From positions 1-64,000 of the forward strand of contig CAUYUJ010000196.1 of the NCBI GenBank assembly GCA_963575745.1: a DNA stretch of 64,000 bases. Direction: 5' to 3'. Of the stretch, positions 1-8,917 are shown piece by piece. The translations under genes and the position numbers were made by a program. Every line of letters begins with the position of its first letter. The stretch's first letter is position 1. This DNA comes from Prorocentrum cordatum (taxonomy: Eukaryota; Sar; Dinophyceae; Prorocentrales; Prorocentraceae). The notes below the pieces were generated by a model that was not told the DNA's origin, did not search any database, and worked only from the letters and a program-made list of their open reading frames with translations.

Positions 1-1992
1 GCTCCAGGCCCGTCGCTTCGCGTCCACCGGGGTCCTCCGATAGTGACACGCACAGCCAGCGGGTCCGTGGGGCCCCAGTGGGGTCCTTGGGGTGGTCCCC
101 GTCGTCCGGGCCCCATCGGTCACCGACATCCCACGGCGCTAGCAGCGCCGACCCACCGAGGCTCTCCCAGGCCTCCCCAAAGGGGGGCCACGCGGTTCCC
201 ACCTCCAGCAGCCGCGCCCCCTCGACCTGCAGGGGGGCGTAGCGTGGTAGAGCCTCCCGGGCTCCTTTGACTTGGAGTGCAGCCGCGCGCCAGGGCCCGT
301 CGTCTCCTGGCATCCGCAGCTCGCGCTGGGCGGCCTCCTCCACCAGCTCGCCCCACGGGGCTGCCGGCGACAGCTCGGTCCATCCGGCCTCCGCCATCCG
401 CTGGCGTACCTCCTCCACCGTGGCACGAGTAATGAAGTCGGCCAGCTCGTTGTGGTAAGTCCGTAAGTAAAGACCGTCCAGGACCCGGAACTTGTACCGT
501 AGCTCCAGCATGGCCAGGACTCGAAGCAGGTGGCGCGCCACCGCGTTCCGTGCCCGGCGGCGTCGCAGCCAGCGGCTGACATTACTGTTGTCAGTGACGT
601 ACGGCAATAGCAGCTGGAACCAGTCCGGGCCCTTCTCGGCCGCCAAGGCTATCCGGCAGAGGAGTTCGACCACCGCGATGATCTCCCCCTCCCCCTGCCA
701 GGTGACCCCAGGGGCGGAGCGGAGCGTCTCCAGATAGGGAGCCGCCTCCGCCACGATGTACTCGCGCGAGGACCAGTCCAGCGCACCGATCCGATCCAGG
801 GTGGCATCGCCTCCCAGCCAGCGCAACTTGCCGAGCGCCCCCGGGAGTGCGAGGGCCTCGCGAAGGCCTAGCAGGCCCTCGAAGGAGGTCTCGAAGTTAC
901 CCTCGACCGGCATCTCAAAGCAGACGCGCAGCAAATCCAGGGTCTGGTGCCAATCGTCCCACGCAGCCTCTACCATCTCGGGGTCGCCCGGCGGATGGAC
1001 GTAGGCCTGACCTGGGTCACCCGACAGCATCCGGTGGACCGCTGGGAGCTCCAGGCTCAGGGCTGGAGCTGCGCAAGCGCAGAACTGGCCGAGCCCACTT
1101 AGCTCCCTCGCGGTTCGCAGCCGGACCATGCGGCAGCCGAAGCTCAGCTCCGGCTCCGCCAGTAGGAAGCGCATCTTCATGGCCTTGGGCTCCGGGAGTC
1201 CAACTCGCTCGCGCTCGAAGTCCATACTGAGCCCCCAGATAATCTGCGTGGTGGAAGGCTCCCCCTCGGCGTCCCTCTTGCTGACGTTCACTGCTTCGGA
1301 CCCAAACACCTCACGTATGGAGGCATCCAATGCGTCGCAGGCCATCCACGGTCGGACCCCAATGTCGGGCTCCACCACCACGGGGTCATCCATGAGCCAC
1401 TCCGAGTGGAAGTGGGTGGTGTCGTGCCAGTGCGGCTCCCCAGGTCGATAGCTCTCGTGGAGCTCCCTCGCCGCCAGGGCGAGCATCATGTAATTGCCTG
1501 GGGCTCCCGTCCACCCGAACACCATGGCTAGGTAAACGACTCTGACGTCCCCCTCGATGCCAGCGTGGGCCCCCGGTAGTGAGGTGCCGAAGTCCCCGAC
1601 GTCCGCCGGGGCGATGTCCAACCACTTGAAGGCCCGCGAGACGTCCCGCTTGGCGCAGAGGAGGCGCGCTCCGGGGTGGCGCGCGCGATGCCATACCGCC
1701 GTCCTCGCCACTTGCCGATGGCTTGGCTGGACGGCAGGCGGGTGGTCGCGCTTGTGTGTGGCGGCGTTGGCCGAGAGCATCGCGTGGATCATACGCCCTT
1801 CGGACGATAAGGTTCTGTCCGGTAGCTGCTTCGGTACCCTCCCCAGGGGGGCTTCCACCAGCTCCGTCAGAAAACCCTCTGCCGCCTGGGACGCCACCAG
1901 GACGATCCCCCAGGTCACATCCGCCCATACCTTCTGGTAGGCCTCGTCGATGTGGGCTCGCACGCTGGGGTGCGGCTGGGCTCGCTCGCGCC
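1..1992 (-). CDS. Reverse transcriptase-RNase H of retroelement A, open to the left edge
   Basis: Translating the minus strand in the frame whose codons start at 1960, 1957 and so on gives about 650 residues with no stop up to base 1. It reads as an RT: motif A KRDVSRAFKWL (Asp codon at 1645-1643), motif B VFGWTGAPGNYMM, motif C LMDDPVVVEP (1393-1385). An RNase H-like part follows with GGDAT, a later Glu (GEIIAVVE), VTDNSN, and NELADFITR near the end. These are the acidic positions expected of RT and RNase H, so this segment is not obviously dead. Its N-terminal part (EHFEYVREL) sits in another frame at about 2055-2030, so a frameshift falls near 1991-2018. Role: copying element RNA into DNA and removing the RNA strand. 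The absence of a stop means the element extends beyond the window. The RT subclass (DIRS-like or other) is not settled. Confidence 0.8.
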
Positions 1993-3384
1993 TCCGCGGC
2001 GCGCCCGCCGCGCGGAGGCTCCCCCTTCCGCTAGCTCCCGGACGTACTCGAAGTGCTCTCGGCTTAAACACCGTCGCACCTTGTCCCCCAGGACGCCCCG
2101 AAGGGGGTTGCCTAGGCGCTCGTGGCGCGCGCGCCTAAGCAGCGCGGCCGCTTCCTTCAGGGACCCCGTCCGCTGGAGGAGCTGATCCCCCAGCCCTACC
2201 AGGGTCCGCATGGCTTCGGGGTCATACTCAGGGTGCTCCGTGCAGAAGGTCAGGTAGACCGTGGCCAGCTCCGCCGGGCTGCACCCGTCGAGGTCCTCCG
2301 CGATATCTCTGGCCGGATCCTCGCAAGGGGGTCGAGTCTTGCCCGCACTCCCCTCCCCCTGTGCCTTGCCCAATGGGGGCTTAGGAAGCCCCGCCAATGC
2401 TCGGTGCATGGCTGGGCTAAGCCTACCGCATTTTGAGCCGTCCCCTGAGGCCTGCAGGCGCTCGATTCCAGTGAAGTCGACGCCCTGCAGGCGCCCGGGC
2501 GCCTCCGCCCGGGCGATTTTGGGGGACGCCCCCGGGCCATCCTCCCATATAGGCGCCAACTGCCGACGCAGTTGGCTCACCGACCAGCGGTGATAGGCCC
2601 CTTTCAACACCTTTGCCCACGCGGCGCAAAGGCGGGGGGCCCAAACCTGCGCCTCCTTGGTGCGCTTAATGCCCGAGCCCGGCACGTGATCCTTCAGCTC
2701 GACGTGGTGGTGGTCACGGGGGCAACGTCGCGCCAACAACAGAGCGTGCAGGTACAGCCGGGGGCTGACGAGCCACCAGCTGCCCTTGCGATAGCGGCTC
2801 TCTGGCGCGTCGGACGGGGCCTTACCCCAGGCGCACATGTGGATCGGGACGATCATGGCCCCCGTCGCTCGACGCAGCTCGTGCATCGGGGCCTGGTCCC
2901 AAAACTTGGGGTAGCGGCCCGAGGGGCAGGAGGACTCGATGAGAAACTCCTTGCCAGCGTCGTGTAGGATGCGGCAGGTGTCGCACGTGAACTGTGTGTG
3001 GCTGTTACCCACGCGCTCGAACTCTTTGGAGCCATCCCCCTCGGGGTGCTCCCACGTGCGGGTGCCCTGCGGGGTCCCGCCCGGCTGGGTCATGAGCCCG
3101 ATGTCGGTGTACGAGCCACACGGGGTACCCCAGCACCAAACGTTGGCCACGTCGGGGCCCATGGGGGTCCGTGCGGCCTCCTGTAGGCGTGCGCGAACCG
3201 CTGGGTCGAGGGTGTCATGATCCGGCCGTGGGCCGGATTCTCGGAGGGGGTCGTCGTAATATTCGATCGGCTCCAGCACCCGGATGCCCTCGGCGCGAAG
3301 CGCGGCCGACCAATTTCCCGAACCGGCGTACACCTCCTGGGCGATCAAAACGTACGCGAACGCGGGGTCGTGTCGAATTGGCAT
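1915..3384 (-). CDS. Methyltransferase-fold-like domain upstream of RT (element A)
   Basis: A 489-residue ORF. Residues 18-33 (VYAGSGNWSAALRAEG) look like an S-adenosylmethionine-binding glycine loop; residues 86-96 (GTPCGSYTDIG) place a Pro-Cys where C5-cytosine methyltransferases carry the catalytic PC; residues 147-155 (FLIESSCPS) sit where those enzymes have the ENV motif. Cys/His residues follow (CDTC, HMCAWG). The C-terminal third (EHFEYVREL) is the start of the RT, after which the frame is lost. I recall similar domains next to RT in dinoflagellate retroelements, and cytosine methyltransferases captured by retrotransposons are published for dinoflagellates, but this protein is divergent and activity is unproven. 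The start codon is simply the first Met; the upstream frame is probably continuous through a frameshift. Confidence 0.65.
   Translation of the reverse strand: MPIRHDPAFAYVLIAQEVYAGSGNWSAALRAEGIRVLEPIEYYDDPLRESGPRPDHDTLDPAVRARLQEAARTPMGPDVANVWCWGTPCGSYTDIGLMTQPGGTPQGTRTWEHPEGDGSKEFERVGNSHTQFTCDTCRILHDAGKEFLIESSCPSGRYPKFWDQAPMHELRRATGAMIVPIHMCAWGKAPSDAPESRYRKGSWWLVSPRLYLHALLLARRCPRDHHHVELKDHVPGSGIKRTKEAQVWAPRLCAAWAKVLKGAYHRWSVSQLRRQLAPIWEDGPGASPKIARAEAPGRLQGVDFTGIERLQASGDGSKCGRLSPAMHRALAGLPKPPLGKAQGEGSAGKTRPPCEDPARDIAEDLDGCSPAELATVYLTFCTEHPEYDPEAMRTLVGLGDQLLQRTGSLKEAAALLRRARHERLGNPLRGVLGDKVRRCLSREHFEYVRELAEGGASARRARRGGASEPSRTPACEPTSTRPTRRYGRM
1991..2018. repeat. GC palindrome at a frameshift site
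   Basis: Eight-base arms CCTCCGCG (1991-1998) and CGCGGAGG (2011-2018) enclose 12 G/C bases. The reading frame of the RT changes in this stretch, so slippage or an assembly error at the hairpin is a likely cause. Confidence 0.6.
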
Positions 3385-3735
3385 CGCGTTCGCCTCCAGG
3401 AGGCGTGCCTGGACGTCGGCTGGATGTTCCCCGAACGAGGCTGGCGCGCGTCCACTGCGCGGCCCGCCCGACCTTCCGCTGCCTTGCAGTGGGTGCAGGG
3501 TGCGCTCTTGCCCGGGACGGTGGGTTCAACGTCCGGGCCTTCATCGAGCATCTCGCGCCAGCCGACACTTACGATCTCGCGGGACAGGCGTCCTGCGTGC
3601 CCCCAGCGCTGGCCTAGGGCCGCCGCCTCCGCGTGGGAGCGTGGGCGCAAGGCGCGCATATGGCCACGCCAGATCAGGAGCGAAATTACGTGATCCTCCG
3701 CGCCGTCCCCGTCCCCATTAGGTGGTCCACGCATA
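3385..3735 (-). CDS. Polyprotein segment between the long ORF and the methyltransferase-like domain
   Basis: Part of an ORF spanning 3890-3345 in a third frame. The stretch starting about 3733 contains EDHVISLLIWRGHMRALRPRS, then WGHAGRLSREIVSVGWREML and a CxxC pair (PCTHC). Its composition differs from the shadow reading and fits a bridge between the preceding ORF (ending 3686) and the ORF starting 3384. No function is recognised. It supports one continuous ancestral polyprotein broken by two frameshifts here. Confidence 0.5.
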
Positions 3736-6700
3736 GGCGCCCACTGCCGTTGACACGGTGCACCTGGAGCGTGACGGCGTCGAGGTCGGCGACGGGGCAT
3801 GCTGCCAGGCAGCGATAGTCCTTGTCGTGATGCGGGTGCACCGCATCGTGGACGTAGGAGCGGACATCGGCCTCCAGGGCCGTGATCCACGGTGGGGAGT
3901 CGCCCAGGGCACGCAGGGCCTCATGGGCCTCCTCCCATAGTGCATGGCGATACGTCGCGGCCAACTGCTGCACCGCGCCCGGGCTGGGCTCACCTGTGCC
4001 CTCGCCCGCGCGTAGCAGGAGCACCCCCGCAGCTACGTGCAGTAGCAGGCACTGCCGCTCCTCGGTGTCGCCCACCTCCAGGCCCATCGCCTGGCCCATC
4101 TCCTCTGTAGGGCCGAGGCGGTCCCGATAATCGATGAAGTCCCACTGGATGCGGGTGTCCCCGTCCCAGAAGGTATAGGACCCGCGGCCTATCAGCCCGT
4201 CGGTGTCCCACGCAACCGGGCCAACCTCAGCCCCGCCCTCGGTGACGTATCCTGCGGCGCAGCTAAGCGCCTCATGCAGGTCGGCTGCCTCGCTGCTGAG
4301 ACCCCGATGGCCTCGGTCCACGGCTTCCACCTGCTGGTAGTAGGCGTTCGGGTCCCCGAGGTCGAACGTTCGGGGCAAATCGTAGCCGTTCTCCGGCATG
4401 AGTAGGATGTACTTGATGTCCTCCCTCCTCGGGTTCTCGGTGTCGAGCTCTCGGCATAGCCGACGCCTCAGCTCCCGTAACTCCTCGACCCAGGTGCTTC
4501 GGAGCTCTTCCCACAGATCCTTGACCCAATGGTCTGGGAACTCCGAGGGGTCCCTCTCGAAGGCCGCCTCCAAGAACCCTAACGATCGCCGACGCTCCGC
4601 CCGGTGTGCGACCCCGATGATGGACTCGAACATCTGGATCTCGCACCGGGCCCTCTTGAACCAGGTCGCCATGTGGGTGGCGGGCCGTTGGCGGGGCTCC
4701 AGCTTGTCGTCCACAGGGAGCCGATAGCCATCGAAGTCCTCGTCACGCGCGGGGACGCAGTCGTCCACCGCCAGGTCGTGAGGGCCCGTCCCGAAGGCGA
4801 GCGCCGCGTAGCCGTGTGCCACACGGTTAGTAACCAGGCAGGGAAACCCGATCGTATTGAGCGTGCTCTTGGAGTGCGCACACATGCGCTTGAGAGAGTC
4901 GAACAAGTCCTTCCCCGTGATCCCCTCGCAGGCCTCAACCACGAAGGTGTTGCATCCCCGGGCTATGTAAAGATCAAGTTCCTCGTCCCGACCGATCCCT
5001 GCCCTAGTGCCCCGGGCCTTCTTGTCGCCCTCGGTGGCCCGCGCCTGCCGCTCGGCGGCGAGGACGTGGCGTTCGGTGAGGCGGTTCTGACGATCCAGGC
5101 GCTCGATGATCTGGGCTTCGGCCTCGGCTGTAAGCCCGCCCAGGGCGCCCGCCGCCCCGGCGTCGTCTGGACCCCCAGCTCGCCCCCCACCCAGGCCGCC
5201 CCCGTGGGGCGTCTGGCCAGTGAGGTGGCCAAGGACCGAGGCCCCGTCGAGGAGCGGATTGGCCCCACGAGCGGCCCCCCCGCGTCCATCGCGTGCCAGC
5301 AGGTCCCGATCACCCAGCCAGCCCCGTCGTGGGCCCGTGGGTTGGATGGGGGGCATGGCACCGAAGAGCTCGCGTCGGGGTCCCTGCTTCGGGCTGGGAT
5401 CCCGTCCCCGCGCCGAGCGACTCCGCGACCCCTCACGTGAGAGGCTCCCCTGCAGGGGAACCTTGTCGGCGGCCGCAGCACTCTCCCGCGCGCGCGCTTC
5501 CAGCTGCGCATCCTCCAAATCCGCGAGGGCGCGCTCTAGGTCGGACCCCAGTGGGCCCGCCGCTGCCACCTGTGCGACCCTCCGCCGCAGCTGCCGCTCC
5601 GCCTGATCAAGCGGAACCCCGAGCAGGTCCGCGGCCATACCTAATGCACTGAGGGCCGCCGCTTGGCCCCCCCGTCCTTTGAGATCCTCGGCTCGCAAGG
5701 AATCCATGAACATTTCGAGTGGGTCGGGCTCCTCAGCATCCTCGCTCACGCCGGCGGCGGCCGCCGCTAAGCGCGACGGTGCCGCCACGGGGGCTGGACG
5801 GGGTAAGCCCTCCATCCCGGGCGCAGGCTGCGCCCCCTGCGCGCCGCCCCGCCGATGGTGGCCGAGTGTGCGCACCGGGTCGTGCTGCAGCTGCTGGCGC
5901 TCCGTGTTCGTCAGGTAGCGCCGCCTCCAGCCGCTCGCGCTTTCCACGTCCACACCGCCCCACTGCTCCCGGCGTAACATCGCCAGCAGATCCTGCGGGA
6001 TGTGGTGGGCGATGACACGCAACCCCGCTTCCCGAGCCCCTTGGGGGACCTCGTACAGCAGCCGATTGATCCAATCTATCGGGTAGCGCCCGTCCTCCAG
6101 CGGAGGGGGGTGCCGTGCGACCTCGCTGGCTGGGACCTCCACCCTGACGCCCTCGAGGCTAGTCCCGATGATAAGTCGAGCGTCCCCGCCAGTGCCCCGT
6201 GCGTCGAGCCCCTCGCATTCTCCCAATAGAATAAACCAAGGACTCGCCGGAGGCGCGCCGTACGCCTCCTCGGCTCCCCGAGGGTCGCCCGGAAGAATCG
6301 GGCAGACCTTCACGAGTAGGGGCTCCTGAAGCCACCCGTGATGGGCGATCCGATCGCCCGGGGCTCCGCGGTCGGCAGACCGTGAGCGTCCGCTGGCCCT
6401 TGCTTCCGCGGAGCGTGTGCGACGCGGCTGCGGCCCAGAGGTTAGGGCCTGCGCCCCCGTGGGCTCCACATCGACAGATGGGGCCACGGCGGGCGGTGGC
6501 GGTGCAGCGGGGGGAGGTAGAGGCGGGGGGTAGACCGGCCCGGGCGCTATGCCAACCCCATCGGCAGCGTGCGCGGTCCAATCGCGCGCCCTGGCGGGGC
6601 TTGGAGCCCGCGCCCGCATGCGGCGGCGCAGGCCCCCGAGAATCCCAGGTTGGACCGTCGCTTCGACGCGCACGGTGTGACCCTCGTCCCGTCGGAGATG

Positions 6701-7690
6701 TTCCCCGCACATCGGGGCCCCCCCGCAGCTACCCGTCGCCATGCGGAGACAAGTGGGGAGGCTGCACTTGCGGCCGATCAGGGTAGACCGATACTTCTGC
6801 GCATGGTGGGCGCAGAGGTGCACCTGTGCATTGAGACAATGCCCCGGCCGGGGAACATCCGACACCTCCGCGTCCTCCTGTAGCAGGACAGTAGCCTCCT
6901 GCATCCCTCGGTCGCCGCACCCCTCCGGCTGGAGGGGGCGTGCGCCACCCGCGAGCTGCACCCCAACTTGTGCGGCTTGGCAGGGGCGCTCCTCCGCCTC
7001 CACCTCGCTCTCCGAATCGATGTCCAGGCGGCGATAGCCCGTGGCGTCGGTGATGTAGCGGGGCTCCGGCCGGCCCCGGCACAGCCATCCGAGAACCGAC
7101 CAGGGTGAGCAAAGCAGCCACTTGACGACCCCGAATACCTTCCGGAGTCCCACGCCGACTGCCCGGCAGGCCGTGGCCCTTCCGTGCTCAGCCAAGTCCA
7201 CGATCTGTGCGTGGTCAATGGCCGCGTACTGGTCGACGTGCATGGGATGCGCCACTGGACAGGAGGCGCACTCGACGGCACGACATAGATGCACATTCCC
7301 TGTCTCCTCGAGGTTCAGCCGCCACTTGCGACTGGTGCACCCCAGGACCTGCCCGATCTTGATGTTGAGCCCGTGGCGATCCAGTCGGTACCGGTCCGCG
7401 AAGTTGCAGCTGATGCGGGCCACCTGCCCGTGCTTACGCAGAAGCACGTGGTTGTACGCCCGATTGGTCCCTCGGCCGCGGACCCCCTTTGTGTAGAACT
7501 CCGTCTCCACCACGCCGCCCAACCATCGCCTCCGCGTCGCTGGCAGCACCGGGTAATCTGGTACCACGCCCAGCGGAGTCCCCCGGCAGCCCACAGCATA
7601 GGCTGGGCTGCGGTGTTGATGATGATGGCCAGGGCACCCAACACGAACGTGAAGATGCCTAGGGCAAAGCATAGGACCGCGGTCTCCCAC
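3686..7690 (-). CDS. Long unnamed retroelement protein with Cys/His cluster (element A)
   Basis: An ORF of 1334 codons; true coding probably enters from the upstream membrane protein by a frameshift near 7520, so the first 60 residues shown by the Met at 7690 are likely out of frame. Early residues (NHVLLRKHGQVARIS, then NVHLCRAVECASCPVAHPMH) form a small Cys/His-containing domain. A hydrophobic patch follows (VVKWLLCSPWSVLGWL), then a possible metal site at about residues 300-330 (RKCSLPTCLRM, later MCGEHLRRDEGH). The middle is low-complexity and charged. The C-terminal 400 residues are ordered (GCNTFVVEACEGITGKDLF; TWFKRARCEIQMFESIIGVA; DWVEELRELRRRL-like helices). I recognise no enzyme family. 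Its position between the membrane protein and RT suggests a structural or accessory part of the polyprotein. Confidence 0.6.
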   Translation of the reverse strand: MGDRGPMLCPRHLHVRVGCPGHHHQHRSPAYAVGCRGTPLGVVPDYPVLPATRRRWLGGVVETEFYTKGVRGRGTNRAYNHVLLRKHGQVARISCNFADRYRLDRHGLNIKIGQVLGCTSRKWRLNLEETGNVHLCRAVECASCPVAHPMHVDQYAAIDHAQIVDLAEHGRATACRAVGVGLRKVFGVVKWLLCSPWSVLGWLCRGRPEPRYITDATGYRRLDIDSESEVEAEERPCQAAQVGVQLAGGARPLQPEGCGDRGMQEATVLLQEDAEVSDVPRPGHCLNAQVHLCAHHAQKYRSTLIGRKCSLPTCLRMATGSCGGAPMCGEHLRRDEGHTVRVEATVQPGILGGLRRRMRARAPSPARARDWTAHAADGVGIAPGPVYPPPLPPPAAPPPPAVAPSVDVEPTGAQALTSGPQPRRTRSAEARASGRSRSADRGAPGDRIAHHGWLQEPLLVKVCPILPGDPRGAEEAYGAPPASPWFILLGECEGLDARGTGGDARLIIGTSLEGVRVEVPASEVARHPPPLEDGRYPIDWINRLLYEVPQGAREAGLRVIAHHIPQDLLAMLRREQWGGVDVESASGWRRRYLTNTERQQLQHDPVRTLGHHRRGGAQGAQPAPGMEGLPRPAPVAAPSRLAAAAAGVSEDAEEPDPLEMFMDSLRAEDLKGRGGQAAALSALGMAADLLGVPLDQAERQLRRRVAQVAAAGPLGSDLERALADLEDAQLEARARESAAAADKVPLQGSLSREGSRSRSARGRDPSPKQGPRRELFGAMPPIQPTGPRRGWLGDRDLLARDGRGGAARGANPLLDGASVLGHLTGQTPHGGGLGGGRAGGPDDAGAAGALGGLTAEAEAQIIERLDRQNRLTERHVLAAERQARATEGDKKARGTRAGIGRDEELDLYIARGCNTFVVEACEGITGKDLFDSLKRMCAHSKSTLNTIGFPCLVTNRVAHGYAALAFGTGPHDLAVDDCVPARDEDFDGYRLPVDDKLEPRQRPATHMATWFKRARCEIQMFESIIGVAHRAERRRSLGFLEAAFERDPSEFPDHWVKDLWEELRSTWVEELRELRRRLCRELDTENPRREDIKYILLMPENGYDLPRTFDLGDPNAYYQQVEAVDRGHRGLSSEAADLHEALSCAAGYVTEGGAEVGPVAWDTDGLIGRGSYTFWDGDTRIQWDFIDYRDRLGPTEEMGQAMGLEVGDTEERQCLLLHVAAGVLLLRAGEGTGEPSPGAVQQLAATYRHALWEEAHEALRALGDSPPWITALEADVRSYVHDAVHPHHDKDYRCLAACPVADLDAVTLQVHRVNGSGRLCVDHLMGTGTARRIT

Positions 7691-8415
7691 CAGTACCCAA
7701 GCATCTTAACGCCCAGGCGGTCGACGGCGGATCCAATCCATCCGCCACTCGTGCGGATCGTGCCCGGGTGGTCGGGGGAGCTTACCCACGCTCCGTAGCC
7801 CACGAACTCGAAGACCCAGGCTGCGAAGCCCCAACCGGGACCCGGCCCCGCCTCCGGGGGCGGGGTAGGTGGCGGCGGCGGCGGTGGGGGCACGTTCCGG
7901 CCAGCCCACCAATGGGGCAGGTGCGGGACCCAACCACTCCACCCCCAATACCCGTCCAGCCCACGCGGCAGGTCAGGCTCACCATCGCCCGTCCGGTTTC
8001 CCGGGGCGGACGGCTGCCCAGGCGCGCCCGTGGGCTCGTTGTTACCTCCGTATGCCGGCGTAGCTGGGCTGCCTGTGGGCTCGCCCTCGCCTACGCGCCC
8101 GATGCCCGCGGTCGTGGTCGTTGTAGTCGACCCTGACCGCGGCGGCGGTGGGACGCCCGGCGCCCCCGGGGGCTTGGCCTGCGGCCCTCGCCCCTTTCCC
8201 CCTGCAGGCGCGGGCTTGGCGGGCGGTCCTCGCCCCTTGCCTCGCCCCCCACCGCCTGCCGGCTGCGCTGTCGGCCCGGGCAGGGCTGGCGGCGTCGGCG
8301 CTGGGACCTCCTGTCCCCCGCGCCCGAACGGCAGCCAGCCAAGTGCCCCTTGGACCGTGAGAGCGCCGCCCGTAACCAAGATCATCAGGTGCGCCCCCAG
8401 GAAGCCCACAGCCAT
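7520..8415 (-). CDS. Proline-rich membrane protein (element A)
   Basis: The N-terminus MAVGFLGAHLMILVTGGALT is hydrophobic (signal peptide or first membrane segment). Residues 35-190 are Pro/Gly-rich with poly-Pro runs, then a Trp-rich stretch (DGYWGWSGWVPHLPHWW). Residues about 245-267 (ETAVLCFALGIFTFVLGALA) are a clear transmembrane segment followed by basic and Cys residues (QITRCCQRR). The ORF formally extends to 7315, but after about 7520 the sensible reading continues in the frame of the 7690-3686 ORF. An env-like or membrane-anchoring role is speculation; no fusion or receptor domain is recognised. The ATG at 8415 is chosen because it starts the hydrophobic segment. Confidence 0.55.
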
Positions 8416-8917
8416 GGCACCACAGGCGCGCTACCTAGTCCGCGGACTAGCACGGCTGTGGTTATGGCCGCCCCGCGGCCCCCTGGAACACCCGCGCGTC
8501 GGCCAGAGCCGAACGCTACGGACCCAAAATGGCTACCTGAGCCCACACCCCCTCCCACTTAACCTGCAGTCTACAACCAATCAGACTATGCAAGGTCCTC
8601 CTGGGGCCCGCCCGGCCTAGCCCTGAGTTCGAGAGCTCGCCGGACTTGCTTGGGCAGCGCGACCCCGTGGTCGTCGTTGAAATTATCCCCGCCCTGCCAC
8701 TCGATTCCCTCGAAATCGCCTTTCGAGCTGCGTCCCTCCACTGGCGACTGTGGTCCGACGACCGAAGCAAACGCGAGAAACGTCGGAATCGAGTGACCAT
8801 CTCTGACTTGGATGGATGCTGGAGATAATGATGATGCCTTTTGCGCTGCACCACTGCAGCCAACAGAGGCAGCTCGGCCACGCTGAGTGGCGGCAGCCCG
8901 AATCATGCATGAGCCCG
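8416..8917 (-). other. Spacer inside element A
   Basis: About 500 bases between the disordered/zinc-ribbon ORF and the membrane-protein ORF. Several short ORFs cross it in different frames, none with a recognisable domain. It may be decayed coding sequence. Confidence 0.4.
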
